Assembly (NCBI RefSeq): GCF_965219715.1
Contig: NZ_OZ244785.1
Span: 1,488,001 to 1,552,000 of the forward strand
DNA: 64,000 nt
Origin: Bacterioplanoides sp965219715
GTDB lineage: Bacteria > Pseudomonadota > Gammaproteobacteria > Pseudomonadales > Oceanobacteraceae
Direction: 5' to 3'
Position numbers and translations under genes: made by a program. The notes below the pieces were generated by a model. That model did no database searches and was not told the origin of the DNA. It saw only the letters and a program-made list of their open reading frames with translations. Of this stretch, positions 44,569-52,839 are shown piece after piece. Numbering within the stretch: the first letter of the stretch is position 1; every line of letters starts with the position of its first letter.

Positions 44569-46914
44569 TTATTCGTATTGTAATAAACCGGCAATTTTTT
44601 CCCGACTCAGAGTTCTCAGCTTGGCTTCACCATCAAAGCGTATTTTTAAATACTGCTCATCTTCCGACAGGATATAACCCGCCCCCAGAACTTTGTGGCG
44701 TACCCGCTGTTTGGTTTCAGGTTCCGGATATTTACGATCAATAATAAAATCGTTCAGCACCGCCGTTTTTTTCGCAGGCTTTTCGCTAACCTTTAAAGCA
44801 CAATGCTGTTCCGCCAGATATCGATCAAGCCAGGCGGCTTTATTGTCCAGCTGCAGTTCGTTTTGCTGTTGGTGTTCAGCGCTATGGTAAATCGCTCTGG
44901 CAACGGACTGGCTGGCGGCAACGTTCAGCTCTCGCTGGAAACGGCTGGTTTTTTCGTGCTCAGAAGGCTTCTTACGTCGTTTGGGATCAAATGCCGGCGC
45001 CAGCAAATGCAGCTGCTGCTGGCTACGGGTCATAGCAACGTATAATAATCGCCGCTCACTTTCTTCACTGGCCGCCGTGGTAAATTCGCCTTCCGGGTGA
45101 TACGGATAATATTGGGCATTTAATCCCGGAATGATCACTACCGGCCACTCCAGCCCTTTACTTTTGTGAATCGACGTCAGGTGTACACCGGTATTATTTT
45201 CCTGCTGTAACCGCTGTGCTTTTAACTCCAGTAAATAGTCATGGGCAGCCCGGCTGGATTGCTGGCTTTCTTTAATAAAAGCAACAAATGCCTTTATGGT
45301 CTGACGCCGGTCTTCGATTTGCTGGGCAGAAAATGCGCTGTCTTCGATGCCCTGATACAAATCAGACTCATCGATATAATCCTGAATAATACGGAAAGCC
45401 GAAGTATTAATATGCTCAGCATTAGCAATAACAGCCGCCCGGGCTTCCAGTTGTTCTTTTTGCCATTTGGAAATGTCATCCGGAATGGCTTCAACCATGG
45501 CTTCAGCAAAATCCCGTTCAGCAACGGCGGTTTTTTTCGCAATCTGCTCTAACACCGAACGTTTAATTTTGGGATACGGCGTGGTCAGAATATGCAGCCA
45601 GACCTGCTCTCGTTCAGACTGACTGCGCTGTGAAAATTTCGCCGCTGCAATCTCCAGCAACAGCCAGAAGATATGCAATTCCCAGCGATCCAGTACCGAC
45701 AATGAATTATGTAACTGATACGGGATTTTCTTCTGCAATAACGCCAGCTCAACCGGCGCACATAACGCCCATAAACGGTTAATAACGGCAATCTGTTCCA
45801 GCGGCCGCTTCTGCGCTTCACTTTCGATCAGGGTCAGAATTAACCGGGCTTCGTGATGCGCCTGGTGCAGCTGCACCTGACTGGCGGGAGTGCTCTGATG
45901 GGATAAACACAATACCGGTTCACGCTGCTGGTTGTGGCTGATCAGGTGGTTGGCCAGCAGTGAGATTTCATGACCGTAACGGAAGGTGTGAGGCAACGTA
46001 TAGCGGCTGACCGCTTGCTGAGATTGACCCAGACGACGATCAAATTCCTGCACAATAAATTCCGGCTTCGAACCACGGAATTCGTAGATGGTCTGATCTG
46101 GGTCACCAATCACCATTACCGAGCCACGACCGGCATATAATACTTCAAGGAAATATTGCTGAATCTCGTTGATGTCCTGATATTCGTCGACCAATATCCA
46201 TTGCATATGGCCGCCAAAATGCGCGGCGACTTCCGGATTACGGCGAAAGCACATAACCGGATCGTAAATCATATCGTTAAAGCTGATACGGTTTTGCGAT
46301 TTACGCCACTGTTCAAACTGCTCAAAACATTCAACAAACAGGCGACAAGCCGGTGGTAAATCGAGTGTGTCGAACACATCCGCCGGGGGTAAAAGTCCGG
46401 CTTTAACCAGATCGATAAAACCCATTGCCGGCTCAACCCATTTCTTTTTCTGCGACAGAATTTCCTGGCGGGTGTCGTCATCGGCAATTTGTTGCAATAA
46501 CCGCCAGACGACATTTTCGACTTCACCGTCAGACAGCAACTTATCCTGAAACGCAGGTAAATGCCCTTGCTGAATCAGACGCTGGTAAATTCGCAGGCCA
46601 AGGGAGTGAAAGGTGCGAATCTGAGGTAACGGCTTACCGGGCAACAAACGCTGCAGCTTGGCCTCGAAATCCTGCTGTGCGGCCTTGTTATACATCAACA
46701 CCAGCATCCGCCGGGGACCACAGCTGTGCTCCAGACGCGCCGCAATAAAGTGCGTCAGCGTGGTGGTTTTACCAGCGCCAGCAACGGCAATGACTTTGGC
46801 GTGACCTTGCTGGTGATTGACCACTGCAAGTTGTTCAGATGTTAAGTTATTCAAGTTGGCCCCCGGTTCTGACGCCCATTCTAACTGAAACCATTCATTC
46901 CCTAAATCAGTCAA
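44569..46914 (-). CDS. UvrD/Rep-type superfamily 1 DNA helicase
   Basis: 781 residues. SF1A motifs in order: Q-motif NLTSEQLAVVN, Walker A AVAGAGKTTTLTHFI, Walker B VDEYQDINEIQ, motif III GDPDQTIYEFRG, motif IV-V TSIHKSKGLEWPVVIIPG and motif VI LLYVAMTRSQQQLHLLAP. The C-terminal ~80 residues carry a Tudor-like segment (ILSEDEQYLKIRFDGEAKL), as in UvrD. It differs from UvrD, Rep and PcrA by a compact 2B region and is a paralogue of unknown task. The start is a TTG at 46914 (AAGG upstream); a second TTG at 46854 has GGGGG and begins at the Q-motif. Confidence 0.85.
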   Translation of the reverse strand: MTDLGNEWFQLEWASEPGANLNNLTSEQLAVVNHQQGHAKVIAVAGAGKTTTLTHFIAARLEHSCGPRRMLVLMYNKAAQQDFEAKLQRLLPGKPLPQIRTFHSLGLRIYQRLIQQGHLPAFQDKLLSDGEVENVVWRLLQQIADDDTRQEILSQKKKWVEPAMGFIDLVKAGLLPPADVFDTLDLPPACRLFVECFEQFEQWRKSQNRISFNDMIYDPVMCFRRNPEVAAHFGGHMQWILVDEYQDINEIQQYFLEVLYAGRGSVMVIGDPDQTIYEFRGSKPEFIVQEFDRRLGQSQQAVSRYTLPHTFRYGHEISLLANHLISHNQQREPVLCLSHQSTPASQVQLHQAHHEARLILTLIESEAQKRPLEQIAVINRLWALCAPVELALLQKKIPYQLHNSLSVLDRWELHIFWLLLEIAAAKFSQRSQSEREQVWLHILTTPYPKIKRSVLEQIAKKTAVAERDFAEAMVEAIPDDISKWQKEQLEARAAVIANAEHINTSAFRIIQDYIDESDLYQGIEDSAFSAQQIEDRRQTIKAFVAFIKESQQSSRAAHDYLLELKAQRLQQENNTGVHLTSIHKSKGLEWPVVIIPGLNAQYYPYHPEGEFTTAASEESERRLLYVAMTRSQQQLHLLAPAFDPKRRKKPSEHEKTSRFQRELNVAASQSVARAIYHSAEHQQQNELQLDNKAAWLDRYLAEQHCALKVSEKPAKKTAVLNDFIIDRKYPEPETKQRVRHKVLGAGYILSEDEQYLKIRFDGEAKLRTLSREKIAGLLQYE

Positions 46915-46957
46915 TCTGCCTTATTATGGCGGCCCGATTCATCGTCAGGACTCATTC

Positions 46958-48265
46958 ATGAGCGAAAAACGTATCCAGATCCAGCAGCAATTAACCGAAT
47001 TTCCGCGTGAAGTATTCGATCATGCCGATACGCTGGAAATCCTTGATCTGGGTAATAACCAATTGTCCGACCTGCCAGACGACTTCGCCCGGCTGAAGAA
47101 GCTGAAGATCCTGTTTCTGACCAATAACCGTTTTACTCATATTCCGCCTGTACTGTCCCAGTGCCCGGCTCTGGAGATGATCGCCTTTAAAGAAAATCAG
47201 CTGACGGAATTTGCCGAAGACAGCATTCCTGAACATACCCGCTGGTTGATTCTGACCGGCAACCAGCTGACGCGCCTGCCGGACTCTATGGGCAAGCTGC
47301 ATCGCTTGCAGAAGTTGGCACTGGCAGGAAACCAGCTGACGGAACTACCGAATAGCATGGCCAACTGTCGTAACCTCGAACTGATTCGCTTATCGGCTAA
47401 TCGTTTTGAGGCACTGCCCGATTGGTTATTCAAACTGCCCCGCTTATCCTGGCTGGCTTTTGCCGGCAATCCGTTTTCCAGTTCAGTATTTACCGGCGTG
47501 GAGCACGCATCGAAAACGGTGCCTTTTGTGCATCTGGATGATCTGGAGCTGGACGAAAAGCTGGGCGAAGGCGCTTCTGGCACCATTTATCGTGGTCATT
47601 GGAAGCAGGCACACGAACATCTGGGCAAGCCAGATATCGCGGTTAAATTATTTAAAGGGGATGTCACCAGCGATGGTTATCCGCAGGACGAATTAGATTG
47701 CTGCCTCGATGCTGGCCATCATCCGCATATTGTAAAAACCATTGGTGAGATTAAAGATCCCCCTACTCCGTCAAAATCAAGTCAGCTTGGTATCGTAATG
47801 GAGCTGATTCCAGCGGGTTACTGTAATCTGGGCAACCCACCCAATTTTGATACCTGCAGCCGCGATACCTTTACTGAAGGTGTTTCTTTTAGCGCAGAAC
47901 AAATCGCTAAAATCGTTGGCGATTTTGCCAGTGCGGCACATCACCTCCACCAGCAAGGTGTGAGCCATGGGGATTTATACGCTCATAACACGCTGGTGAA
48001 TGATGACTGTGAAGTCCTGATTGGTGATTTTGGTGCGGCTTCTGACGGCAAGACACTCCCTGATAATCAACGTGCCAATATGGAAAAAGTTGAAGTACGA
48101 GCCTTGGGTTGTTTATTGGATGATTTATTAACGCTGCCTGCGAACCAGCTGGACGATGAAAATGGTTTGGTGAAGATGCTTAAATCGTTAAGGGATCAGT
48201 GTTTTATTGAGAATATAAATCAAAGACCTAACTTCTCTTCATTTTTGAAGATACTGTCAAAATAA
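46958..48265 (+). CDS. Leucine-rich-repeat protein kinase (eukaryotic-like)
   Basis: 435 residues. Residues ~10-170 are seven or so leucine-rich repeats (LEILDLGNNQLSDLP, LKILFLTNNRFTHIP, LQKLALAGNQLTELP). Residues ~195-435 form a complete protein-kinase domain: Gly loop LGEGASGTIYRG (202-213), Lys230 in AVKLFK, catalytic loop HGDLYAHN (337-344) with Asp339, and IGDFG (Asp357). There is no membrane segment, so it acts in the cytoplasm. Its start is 43 bp from the divergent helicase gene. Substrate and pathway are unknown; LRRs normally bind proteins. Confidence 0.88.
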   Translation: MSEKRIQIQQQLTEFPREVFDHADTLEILDLGNNQLSDLPDDFARLKKLKILFLTNNRFTHIPPVLSQCPALEMIAFKENQLTEFAEDSIPEHTRWLILTGNQLTRLPDSMGKLHRLQKLALAGNQLTELPNSMANCRNLELIRLSANRFEALPDWLFKLPRLSWLAFAGNPFSSSVFTGVEHASKTVPFVHLDDLELDEKLGEGASGTIYRGHWKQAHEHLGKPDIAVKLFKGDVTSDGYPQDELDCCLDAGHHPHIVKTIGEIKDPPTPSKSSQLGIVMELIPAGYCNLGNPPNFDTCSRDTFTEGVSFSAEQIAKIVGDFASAAHHLHQQGVSHGDLYAHNTLVNDDCEVLIGDFGAASDGKTLPDNQRANMEKVEVRALGCLLDDLLTLPANQLDDENGLVKMLKSLRDQCFIENINQRPNFSSFLKILSK

Positions 48266-48370
48266 ATACTCTCTATTGTTTTCAAGAGCAGCGACAGGAC
48301 GTCGCATTAGCATTTAGCTACAGGGATGTAGCACAAATGCGGCGGCTGAAAATAATAGGGAGTGTTTATT
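48261..48370. repeat. ~110-nt hairpin element, copy 1 (behind the LRR-kinase gene)
   Basis: 24-nt arms (48261-48284 and 48347-48370) are complementary at 21 of 24 positions. Between them lie two hairpins, GCGAC-AGGAC-GTCGC and GCATTT..GCTACA-GGGA-TGTAGC..AAATGC. The core is shared with the copy at 54382, but the outer arms are different sequence. The left arm begins at the kinase stop codon. Confidence 0.7.
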
Positions 48371-48384
48371 ATTTCTCCCCAAGC

Positions 48385-48416
48385 AAAAAAAGCCGATCAC
48401 TAGGATCGGCTTTTTT
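48385..48416. terminator. Bidirectional Rho-independent terminator
   Basis: A-run, AGCCGATC / GATCGGCT stem with a 5-nt loop, T-run. It terminates the LRR-kinase transcript and trpS, which converge. Confidence 0.85.
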
Positions 48417-48440
48417 AATTTTGGCAGAAAAAATAGTTTT

Positions 48441-49460
48441 TTATTTCAGACCAAAGATACCAACCGCTTCACGTACCTGCTCCATCAGCGGCACACTCAG
48501 CTTACGGGCTTTCTCAGCACCTTTCTGCAGCTCAGCTTCGATGTCCTGCGGACGCGTCAGCAGGTCATTGTATTTTTCGCGAGCTTCGGCAATTTCTTCA
48601 TTAACCAGAGCAAACAGTTTTTTCTTAGCATCGCCCCAGCCAATACCATCGGCATAAGCCTGGGTCATTTCAGCCAGCTGTTCTTCGTTTGCGAAGGCTT
48701 TCCAGATCTGGAATACGGTCGAGTCATTCGGATCTTTCGGCTCGCCTGGTTCTAACAGGTTGGTTTTAATTTTGTTGATGTGTTTCTGCAGCTGTTTTTC
48801 AGTCAGGAACAGAGGAATGGTGTTGCCATAACTCTTACTCATCTTACGACCGTCTAATCCCTGCAGAATCGCCACGTTATCGTCGACCACATATTCCGGC
48901 AGCGTTAACAGTGGGTTTTTCTTGCTGGAATAAATATGGTTAAAACGCTGAGCCATATCACGCGCCATTTCAACGTGCTGAATCTGGTCTTTACCCACAG
49001 GTACCTTGTTAGCACCAAACATCAGAATATCGGCGGCCATTAATACCGGGTAGCTGAACAGACCCATAGTAATGGCTTTATCGGCATCTTCATTTTCTGC
49101 CAGGTTGGCATCGACCGCACCTTTATAAGCATGAGCACGGTTCATCAGGCCTTTGGCACAGATGCAGTTCAGCATCCAGGTCAGTTCCGGAATCTCGCGG
49201 ATATCCGACTGACGGTAGAACATGGTGTTATCGGTATCTAAGCCCAGAGCCAGCCAGGTCGCTGCAATCTCAGTGGTCGACTGGTGAACCAGTTTAGGAT
49301 CCTGACACTTAATCAGGGCATGGTAATCAGCCAGAAAAAAGAAAGACTCGATGTCGCTGTTTTGGCTGGCTTCAATCGCCGGACGAATTGCACCAACGTA
49401 GTTACCCAGATGCGGGGTGCCGGTGGTGGTAATACCAGTAAGAACGCGCTGCTTGCTCAT
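48441..49460 (-). CDS. trpS: Tryptophanyl-tRNA synthetase
   Basis: 339 residues from the ATG at 49460, the usual bacterial length (about 330-335); the open frame runs 23 codons farther. Class I signatures: the HIGH-equivalent in TTTGTPHLGNYVGA and the KMSKS motif in GRKMSKSYGNTIP. It attaches tryptophan to tRNA-Trp. The neighbourhood trpS-yciO-rnm follows on the same strand, an arrangement common in gammaproteobacteria. Confidence 0.95.
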   Translation of the reverse strand: MSKQRVLTGITTTGTPHLGNYVGAIRPAIEASQNSDIESFFFLADYHALIKCQDPKLVHQSTTEIAATWLALGLDTDNTMFYRQSDIREIPELTWMLNCICAKGLMNRAHAYKGAVDANLAENEDADKAITMGLFSYPVLMAADILMFGANKVPVGKDQIQHVEMARDMAQRFNHIYSSKKNPLLTLPEYVVDDNVAILQGLDGRKMSKSYGNTIPLFLTEKQLQKHINKIKTNLLEPGEPKDPNDSTVFQIWKAFANEEQLAEMTQAYADGIGWGDAKKKLFALVNEEIAEAREKYNDLLTRPQDIEAELQKGAEKARKLSVPLMEQVREAVGIFGLK

Positions 49461-49640
49461 GAAACGGACTCTGTAAAAACTTAGAGAATAGAAAGCGCGA
49501 CATGATACCTGTTTCACCGCCTTGAACAAAGCGACCAGTTGGCCGAGGCATAGGGATATGCCTCGTGACGTGCCTTACGATGGGTGCGGCTGAAAAATAT
49601 CGATGGTTATCGACTCAGGCACGCGAAGATAAGGGAGAAC

Positions 49641-50261
49641 TTACACAAACGCCGATGCGTCACCAACACCTTGTCGCAGTACTTCCGGCGCTTCATCCAT
49701 CAGATCGATCACAGTGGTCGCTTCAAAACCGCAATAACCGCCGTCGATCACCAGATCCAGCTCATGTTCCAGCTGCTGGCGAATTTCATACGGATCCGAC
49801 ATCGGCATATCATCACCCGGCATAATCAGCGAGGTGATCATGATAGGTTCATTCATCTCAGACAGCAGATCCATCGCGATCTGATTGTCCGGTACACGAA
49901 TACCAATGGTGCGTTTTTTCGGATGCATTAACAGCCGCGGAACCTGGCGTGTCGCTTCCAGAATAAAAGTGAACGCACCCGGGGTGTGATTCTTCAGCAA
50001 GCGATATTTAACGTTATCGACTTTGGCGAAGTCAGACAGCTCCGATAAATCGCGGCACAATAATGTGAAGTTGTGATGTTTATCGAGCTGACGCAAACGA
50101 CGCACTTTTTCGGTGGCATTTTTATCACCGATACGACACGCCAGAGCATAGGCACAGTCGGTTGGAATCACCGCCAGGCCACCACCACGAATAATTTCCG
50201 CAGCTTGTTTGATTAGTCGCGCCTGTGGGTTTTCAGGATGGATCTGGAAGAACTGACTCAC
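49641..50261 (-). CDS. yciO: YciO-family protein (Sua5/TsaC-like fold)
   Basis: 206 residues from the GTG at 50261 (GGAG five bases upstream), exactly the length of E. coli YciO and with the same opening SQFFQIHPENPQARLIKQA. The Sua5/YrdC-like RNA- and nucleotide-binding fold is shown by GGGLAVIPTDCAYALACRI, TPGAFTFILEAT and TIGIRVPDNQIAM. The related TsaC makes threonylcarbamoyl-AMP for tRNA t6A; YciO itself lacks a firmly established role. It sits between trpS and rnm. Confidence 0.9.
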   Translation of the reverse strand: MSQFFQIHPENPQARLIKQAAEIIRGGGLAVIPTDCAYALACRIGDKNATEKVRRLRQLDKHHNFTLLCRDLSELSDFAKVDNVKYRLLKNHTPGAFTFILEATRQVPRLLMHPKKRTIGIRVPDNQIAMDLLSEMNEPIMITSLIMPGDDMPMSDPYEIRQQLEHELDLVIDGGYCGFEATTVIDLMDEAPEVLRQGVGDASAFV

Positions 50262-50343
50262 TGTCACTCCGTTATGCCCGATGCTTCAGGCAAAAAATAA
50301 ATATGTTTTAAGTATATCTCTAACCAGTCGATTCAGCCGGGTT

Positions 50344-51204
50344 TTATCCAACTAATTGCCAGTCAGACCACACCGGATCAATATCTTTCGGGAATTTCGG
50401 CATTACCCCCAGATCTAAGCCAAAACGATTCGGACCATGATAGTCGCTGCCACAAGAACCTTTCAGGCCATAATCCTGAGCCAATGATTTCATTTGCCCT
50501 TGCTGATTGTTGTCCATCATGCCATACGCCACTTCCAGGCCACTGCCACCGGCTTCAACAAAATCATCCATACAGGCGCGTAATTTAGTGCGGGTCATAT
50601 TGTATAAATGGGCGTGCGCCATCACTGCAGTACCGCCGGAATCAACAATCCAGCGCACGACTTTTTCCAGTTCTGGCCAGTTCGCCTTCACATCACCAAC
50701 TTTGCCAGCGCCGAGGTATTTTTTAAACGCGGTGGCCATATCAGGTACCAGATCATGATCAATCAGATACTGAGCAAAGTGTGGACGACCAACCAATTCA
50801 CTTGGTTCACCATCACCACCGGCAATCGCCTGAATATCTTTGATATCGATATCATGCTTCAGCTTTTTCGACAGCTTGTCGGCAATAATCACCGAGCGTT
50901 GTTTGCGCGCTTCAATCTGAGCTTTCTCTGCAGCCAGCATCACTTCCGACTGAGGATCAAAATTCAGACCAACGATATGAATGGTGATGCCACCCCAGAC
51001 ACAGGACAGCTCAATTCCCGGAATCAGATTCAGACCTTTTTCCCGCGCCACCGGTAACGCCTCGCGATAACCCTCAACGGTATCGTGGTCAGTAATCGCC
51101 AGAGTTTTGATACCACGCTCACAGGCGCGCGCAACCAGGTCAGCCGGGGCATGTTTACCGTCGGAGGCGGTGGTATGGCAATGTAAATCGAATTCTGAGA
51201 TCAC
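50344..51204 (-). CDS. rnm: RNase AM (PHP-domain 5'-3' exoribonuclease, YciV/TrpH)
   Basis: 286 residues from a GTG. The PHP metal-binding motifs are intact: DLHCHTTASDG, ITDHDTVEG, GIELSC and the later GSDYHGPN. The E. coli homologue trims 5' ends of rRNAs and degrades short RNAs and nucleotides such as pAp. It lies 83 bp upstream of yciO on the same strand, the usual gene pair. The 236 bp in front of it hold the promoter region shared with yciI. Confidence 0.92.
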   Translation of the reverse strand: MISEFDLHCHTTASDGKHAPADLVARACERGIKTLAITDHDTVEGYREALPVAREKGLNLIPGIELSCVWGGITIHIVGLNFDPQSEVMLAAEKAQIEARKQRSVIIADKLSKKLKHDIDIKDIQAIAGGDGEPSELVGRPHFAQYLIDHDLVPDMATAFKKYLGAGKVGDVKANWPELEKVVRWIVDSGGTAVMAHAHLYNMTRTKLRACMDDFVEAGGSGLEVAYGMMDNNQQGQMKSLAQDYGLKGSCGSDYHGPNRFGLDLGVMPKFPKDIDPVWSDWQLVG

Positions 51205-51440
51205 AGCGACGCTCTACTCTGATGGAGGTATATCCTTGTATTGTAATTGCCGGAACGTCAATTAGCGACAGTAGCGTGCCTGTCGTCCCTGCCCTTCATC
51301 GACGACTCGACGAATACCCACAAGTTTGTGCACCACGGCTAACTTCTGCGGATTCGGTTTGCTCGACCTGACAATCCTCTTTATTATCGGTCAGTCTCTT
51401 TTCTTATATCGCTACATGAACCATGAGGAGCAGTAAGCGC

Positions 51441-51740
51441 ATGTGGTATGCCATTATCAGCCAGGATGTGGAAAACAGTCTGGAAAAACGCATGGGTGCA
51501 CGCCCGGCTCACCTGGAACGTCTGAACACATTAAAAGATGAAGGCCGCTTACTGATTGCTGGCCCACACCCGGCAATCGACAGCAATGATCCGGACGAAG
51601 CGGGTTTCACCGGAAGCCTGGTGGTTGCTGAGTTCGACTCACTGGAAGCCGCGCAAAGCTGGGCCGATGCTGACCCATACGTAGACGCTGGCGTTTACGC
51701 GAACGTGATTGTTAAGCCATTTAAGAAAGTACTGCCGTAA
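51441..51740 (+). CDS. yciI: YciI-family protein
   Basis: 99 residues from the ATG at 51441 (GAGGAG ten bases upstream). It matches E. coli YciI almost along its whole length: ARPAHLERL, EGRLLIAGPHPAIDSNDP, GFTGSLVVAEFDSLEAAQ and DPYVDAGVY are all present. The fold is a ferredoxin-like dimer related to muconolactone isomerase; the His/Asp pair at the active site is kept (ARPAHLE, SNDP). The reaction is unknown. It is divergent from rnm. Confidence 0.92.
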   Translation: MWYAIISQDVENSLEKRMGARPAHLERLNTLKDEGRLLIAGPHPAIDSNDPDEAGFTGSLVVAEFDSLEAAQSWADADPYVDAGVYANVIVKPFKKVLP

Positions 51741-51764
51741 TCTACGACCGATAAGGACATGATT

Positions 51765-52448
51765 GTGAAAAAGATTCTGATAGCCAGCGCCGCCTTGTTT
51801 ATTGCCCTGAGCAGTTTTTCCCTGAATACCCAGGCCGCGGTCGAGAAACGCTATGTTGCCGATAGCCTGTGGCTGCAATTACGCAGCGGCCCGGGTAATG
51901 ACTTCCGTATCCTGAAAGCATTAAAAAGTGGTGAGCACCTGATCTTTATTGAAGAAGATCTGGAAAAGAAATACACCAAGGTTAAAACGTCTAAAGGCCT
52001 GGAAGGCTGGGTGTTAACCCGTTTTCTGGTGAACGAGCCAATCGCCAAAGAGAAGTTGATTCTGGCCAACCGTGAAATGGACAAAATCAAAGCGGAACTG
52101 GCGACCTTAAAAACCCAGAAAGGTGAACTGGAAGCACAGGTTGAAAACCTGAAAAGCGACCGCTCCGGACTGAACCGTAGCCAGGGTAAGCTGGAAAAAG
52201 AGCTGAAGCGCATCAAAACCATTTCTGCCAACGCTCTGGCGCTGGACGAAAAAAGCAAAAAGCTGACTCAGCGTAACCAGGAACTGGAAATCCAGGTGGA
52301 AGCGTTAACTGCTGAAAACGCGCAGCTGCGTGACGATCGTCAGCAGACCTACCTGATTTACGGTGGCGGTCTGGTGGTGATTGGCATATTCGCCGGGTTG
52401 TTATTGCCTTCCCTGCGCGGTGGCAAGCGTAACGGTGGCTGGGCATAA
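51765..52448 (+). CDS. TIGR04211-type SH3/coiled-coil envelope protein (YgiM-like)
   Basis: 227 residues from the GTG at 51765; the ATG two codons earlier has its AAGGA only 1-2 bases away, so the GTG is more likely. A signal peptide (KKILIASAALFIALSSFSLNTQAA) precedes a bacterial SH3b domain (VADSLWLQLRSGPGNDFRILKAL then GWVLTRFL), a long coiled coil (about residues 95-190) and a C-terminal membrane helix (IYGGGLVVIGIFAGLLLPSL). The order matches the SH3-domain family that includes E. coli YgiM. The SH3b domain should face the periplasm. Role unknown. Confidence 0.85.
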   Translation: MKKILIASAALFIALSSFSLNTQAAVEKRYVADSLWLQLRSGPGNDFRILKALKSGEHLIFIEEDLEKKYTKVKTSKGLEGWVLTRFLVNEPIAKEKLILANREMDKIKAELATLKTQKGELEAQVENLKSDRSGLNRSQGKLEKELKRIKTISANALALDEKSKKLTQRNQELEIQVEALTAENAQLRDDRQQTYLIYGGGLVVIGIFAGLLLPSLRGGKRNGGWA

Positions 52449-52477
52449 GCCGCTAAATCCGCTATTTATCTCCCATC

Positions 52478-52503
52478 AAAAAGCAGCTTCGGCTGCTTTT
52501 TTT
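52478..52503 (+). terminator. Rho-independent terminator with UUCG tetraloop
   Basis: AAAAAGCAGC-TTCG-GCTGC followed by seven T. It closes the yciI/SH3-protein transcript. Confidence 0.9.
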
Positions 52504-52625
52504 GTGCCTGAAATCGGCACATCCTGCACCGCAATCGAGCCATTAATGCAAATGGGAATAGGAATATGTCTCAATTGGTCATATTTCATCCATTTTGGTA
52601 GAATCGCGACTTCGATAATCAATGC

Positions 52626-52640
52626 ATACCAATCTGGTAT
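52626..52640. promoter_or_regulatory. Palindrome ATACCA-ATC-TGGTAT upstream of sufB
   Basis: A perfect 6-bp inverted repeat with a 3-nt spacer, about 200 bases before sufB. It does not match the IscR type 2 consensus; a SUF-operon regulator is the natural candidate but unproven. Confidence 0.35.
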
Positions 52641-52839
52641 AGATTGTTGGCAAACACGAAAAGCCTGAGTAAAATGCTCAGGTTTTCTGAATGGCTTGTG
52701 GATGATGCGTTGCCAAGCAAGCAGACAGTTACACCAGCCAGACATTCAGATGCAATTACCGTTCACCGACCCCGGATGGGTCGCTCGCCATCGCAGGACG
52801 CCAGGGCACAGCAACACGCATTTTCAGAGAGACACAGCT

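Larger units (their letters stand above)
52449..52839. other. 391-bp intergenic region before sufB
   Basis: It carries a terminator at 52478, an ATACCA-ATC-TGGTAT palindrome at 52626 and a CCTGAG/CTCAGG hairpin with four T at 52664-52686. The sufB frame is open upstream to 52696 but has no homology before 52840. Confidence 0.6.

Noticed and set aside
44569..48265. Anti-phage defence island made of helicase and LRR-kinase
   Set aside because: No nuclease, toxin or mobile-element marker nearby and normal base composition; kept only as a question in the findings.
52696..52839. Longer SufB with 48 additional N-terminal residues
   Set aside because: The SufB family starts at the ATG at 52840; the upstream frame lacks homology and overlaps regulatory hairpins.
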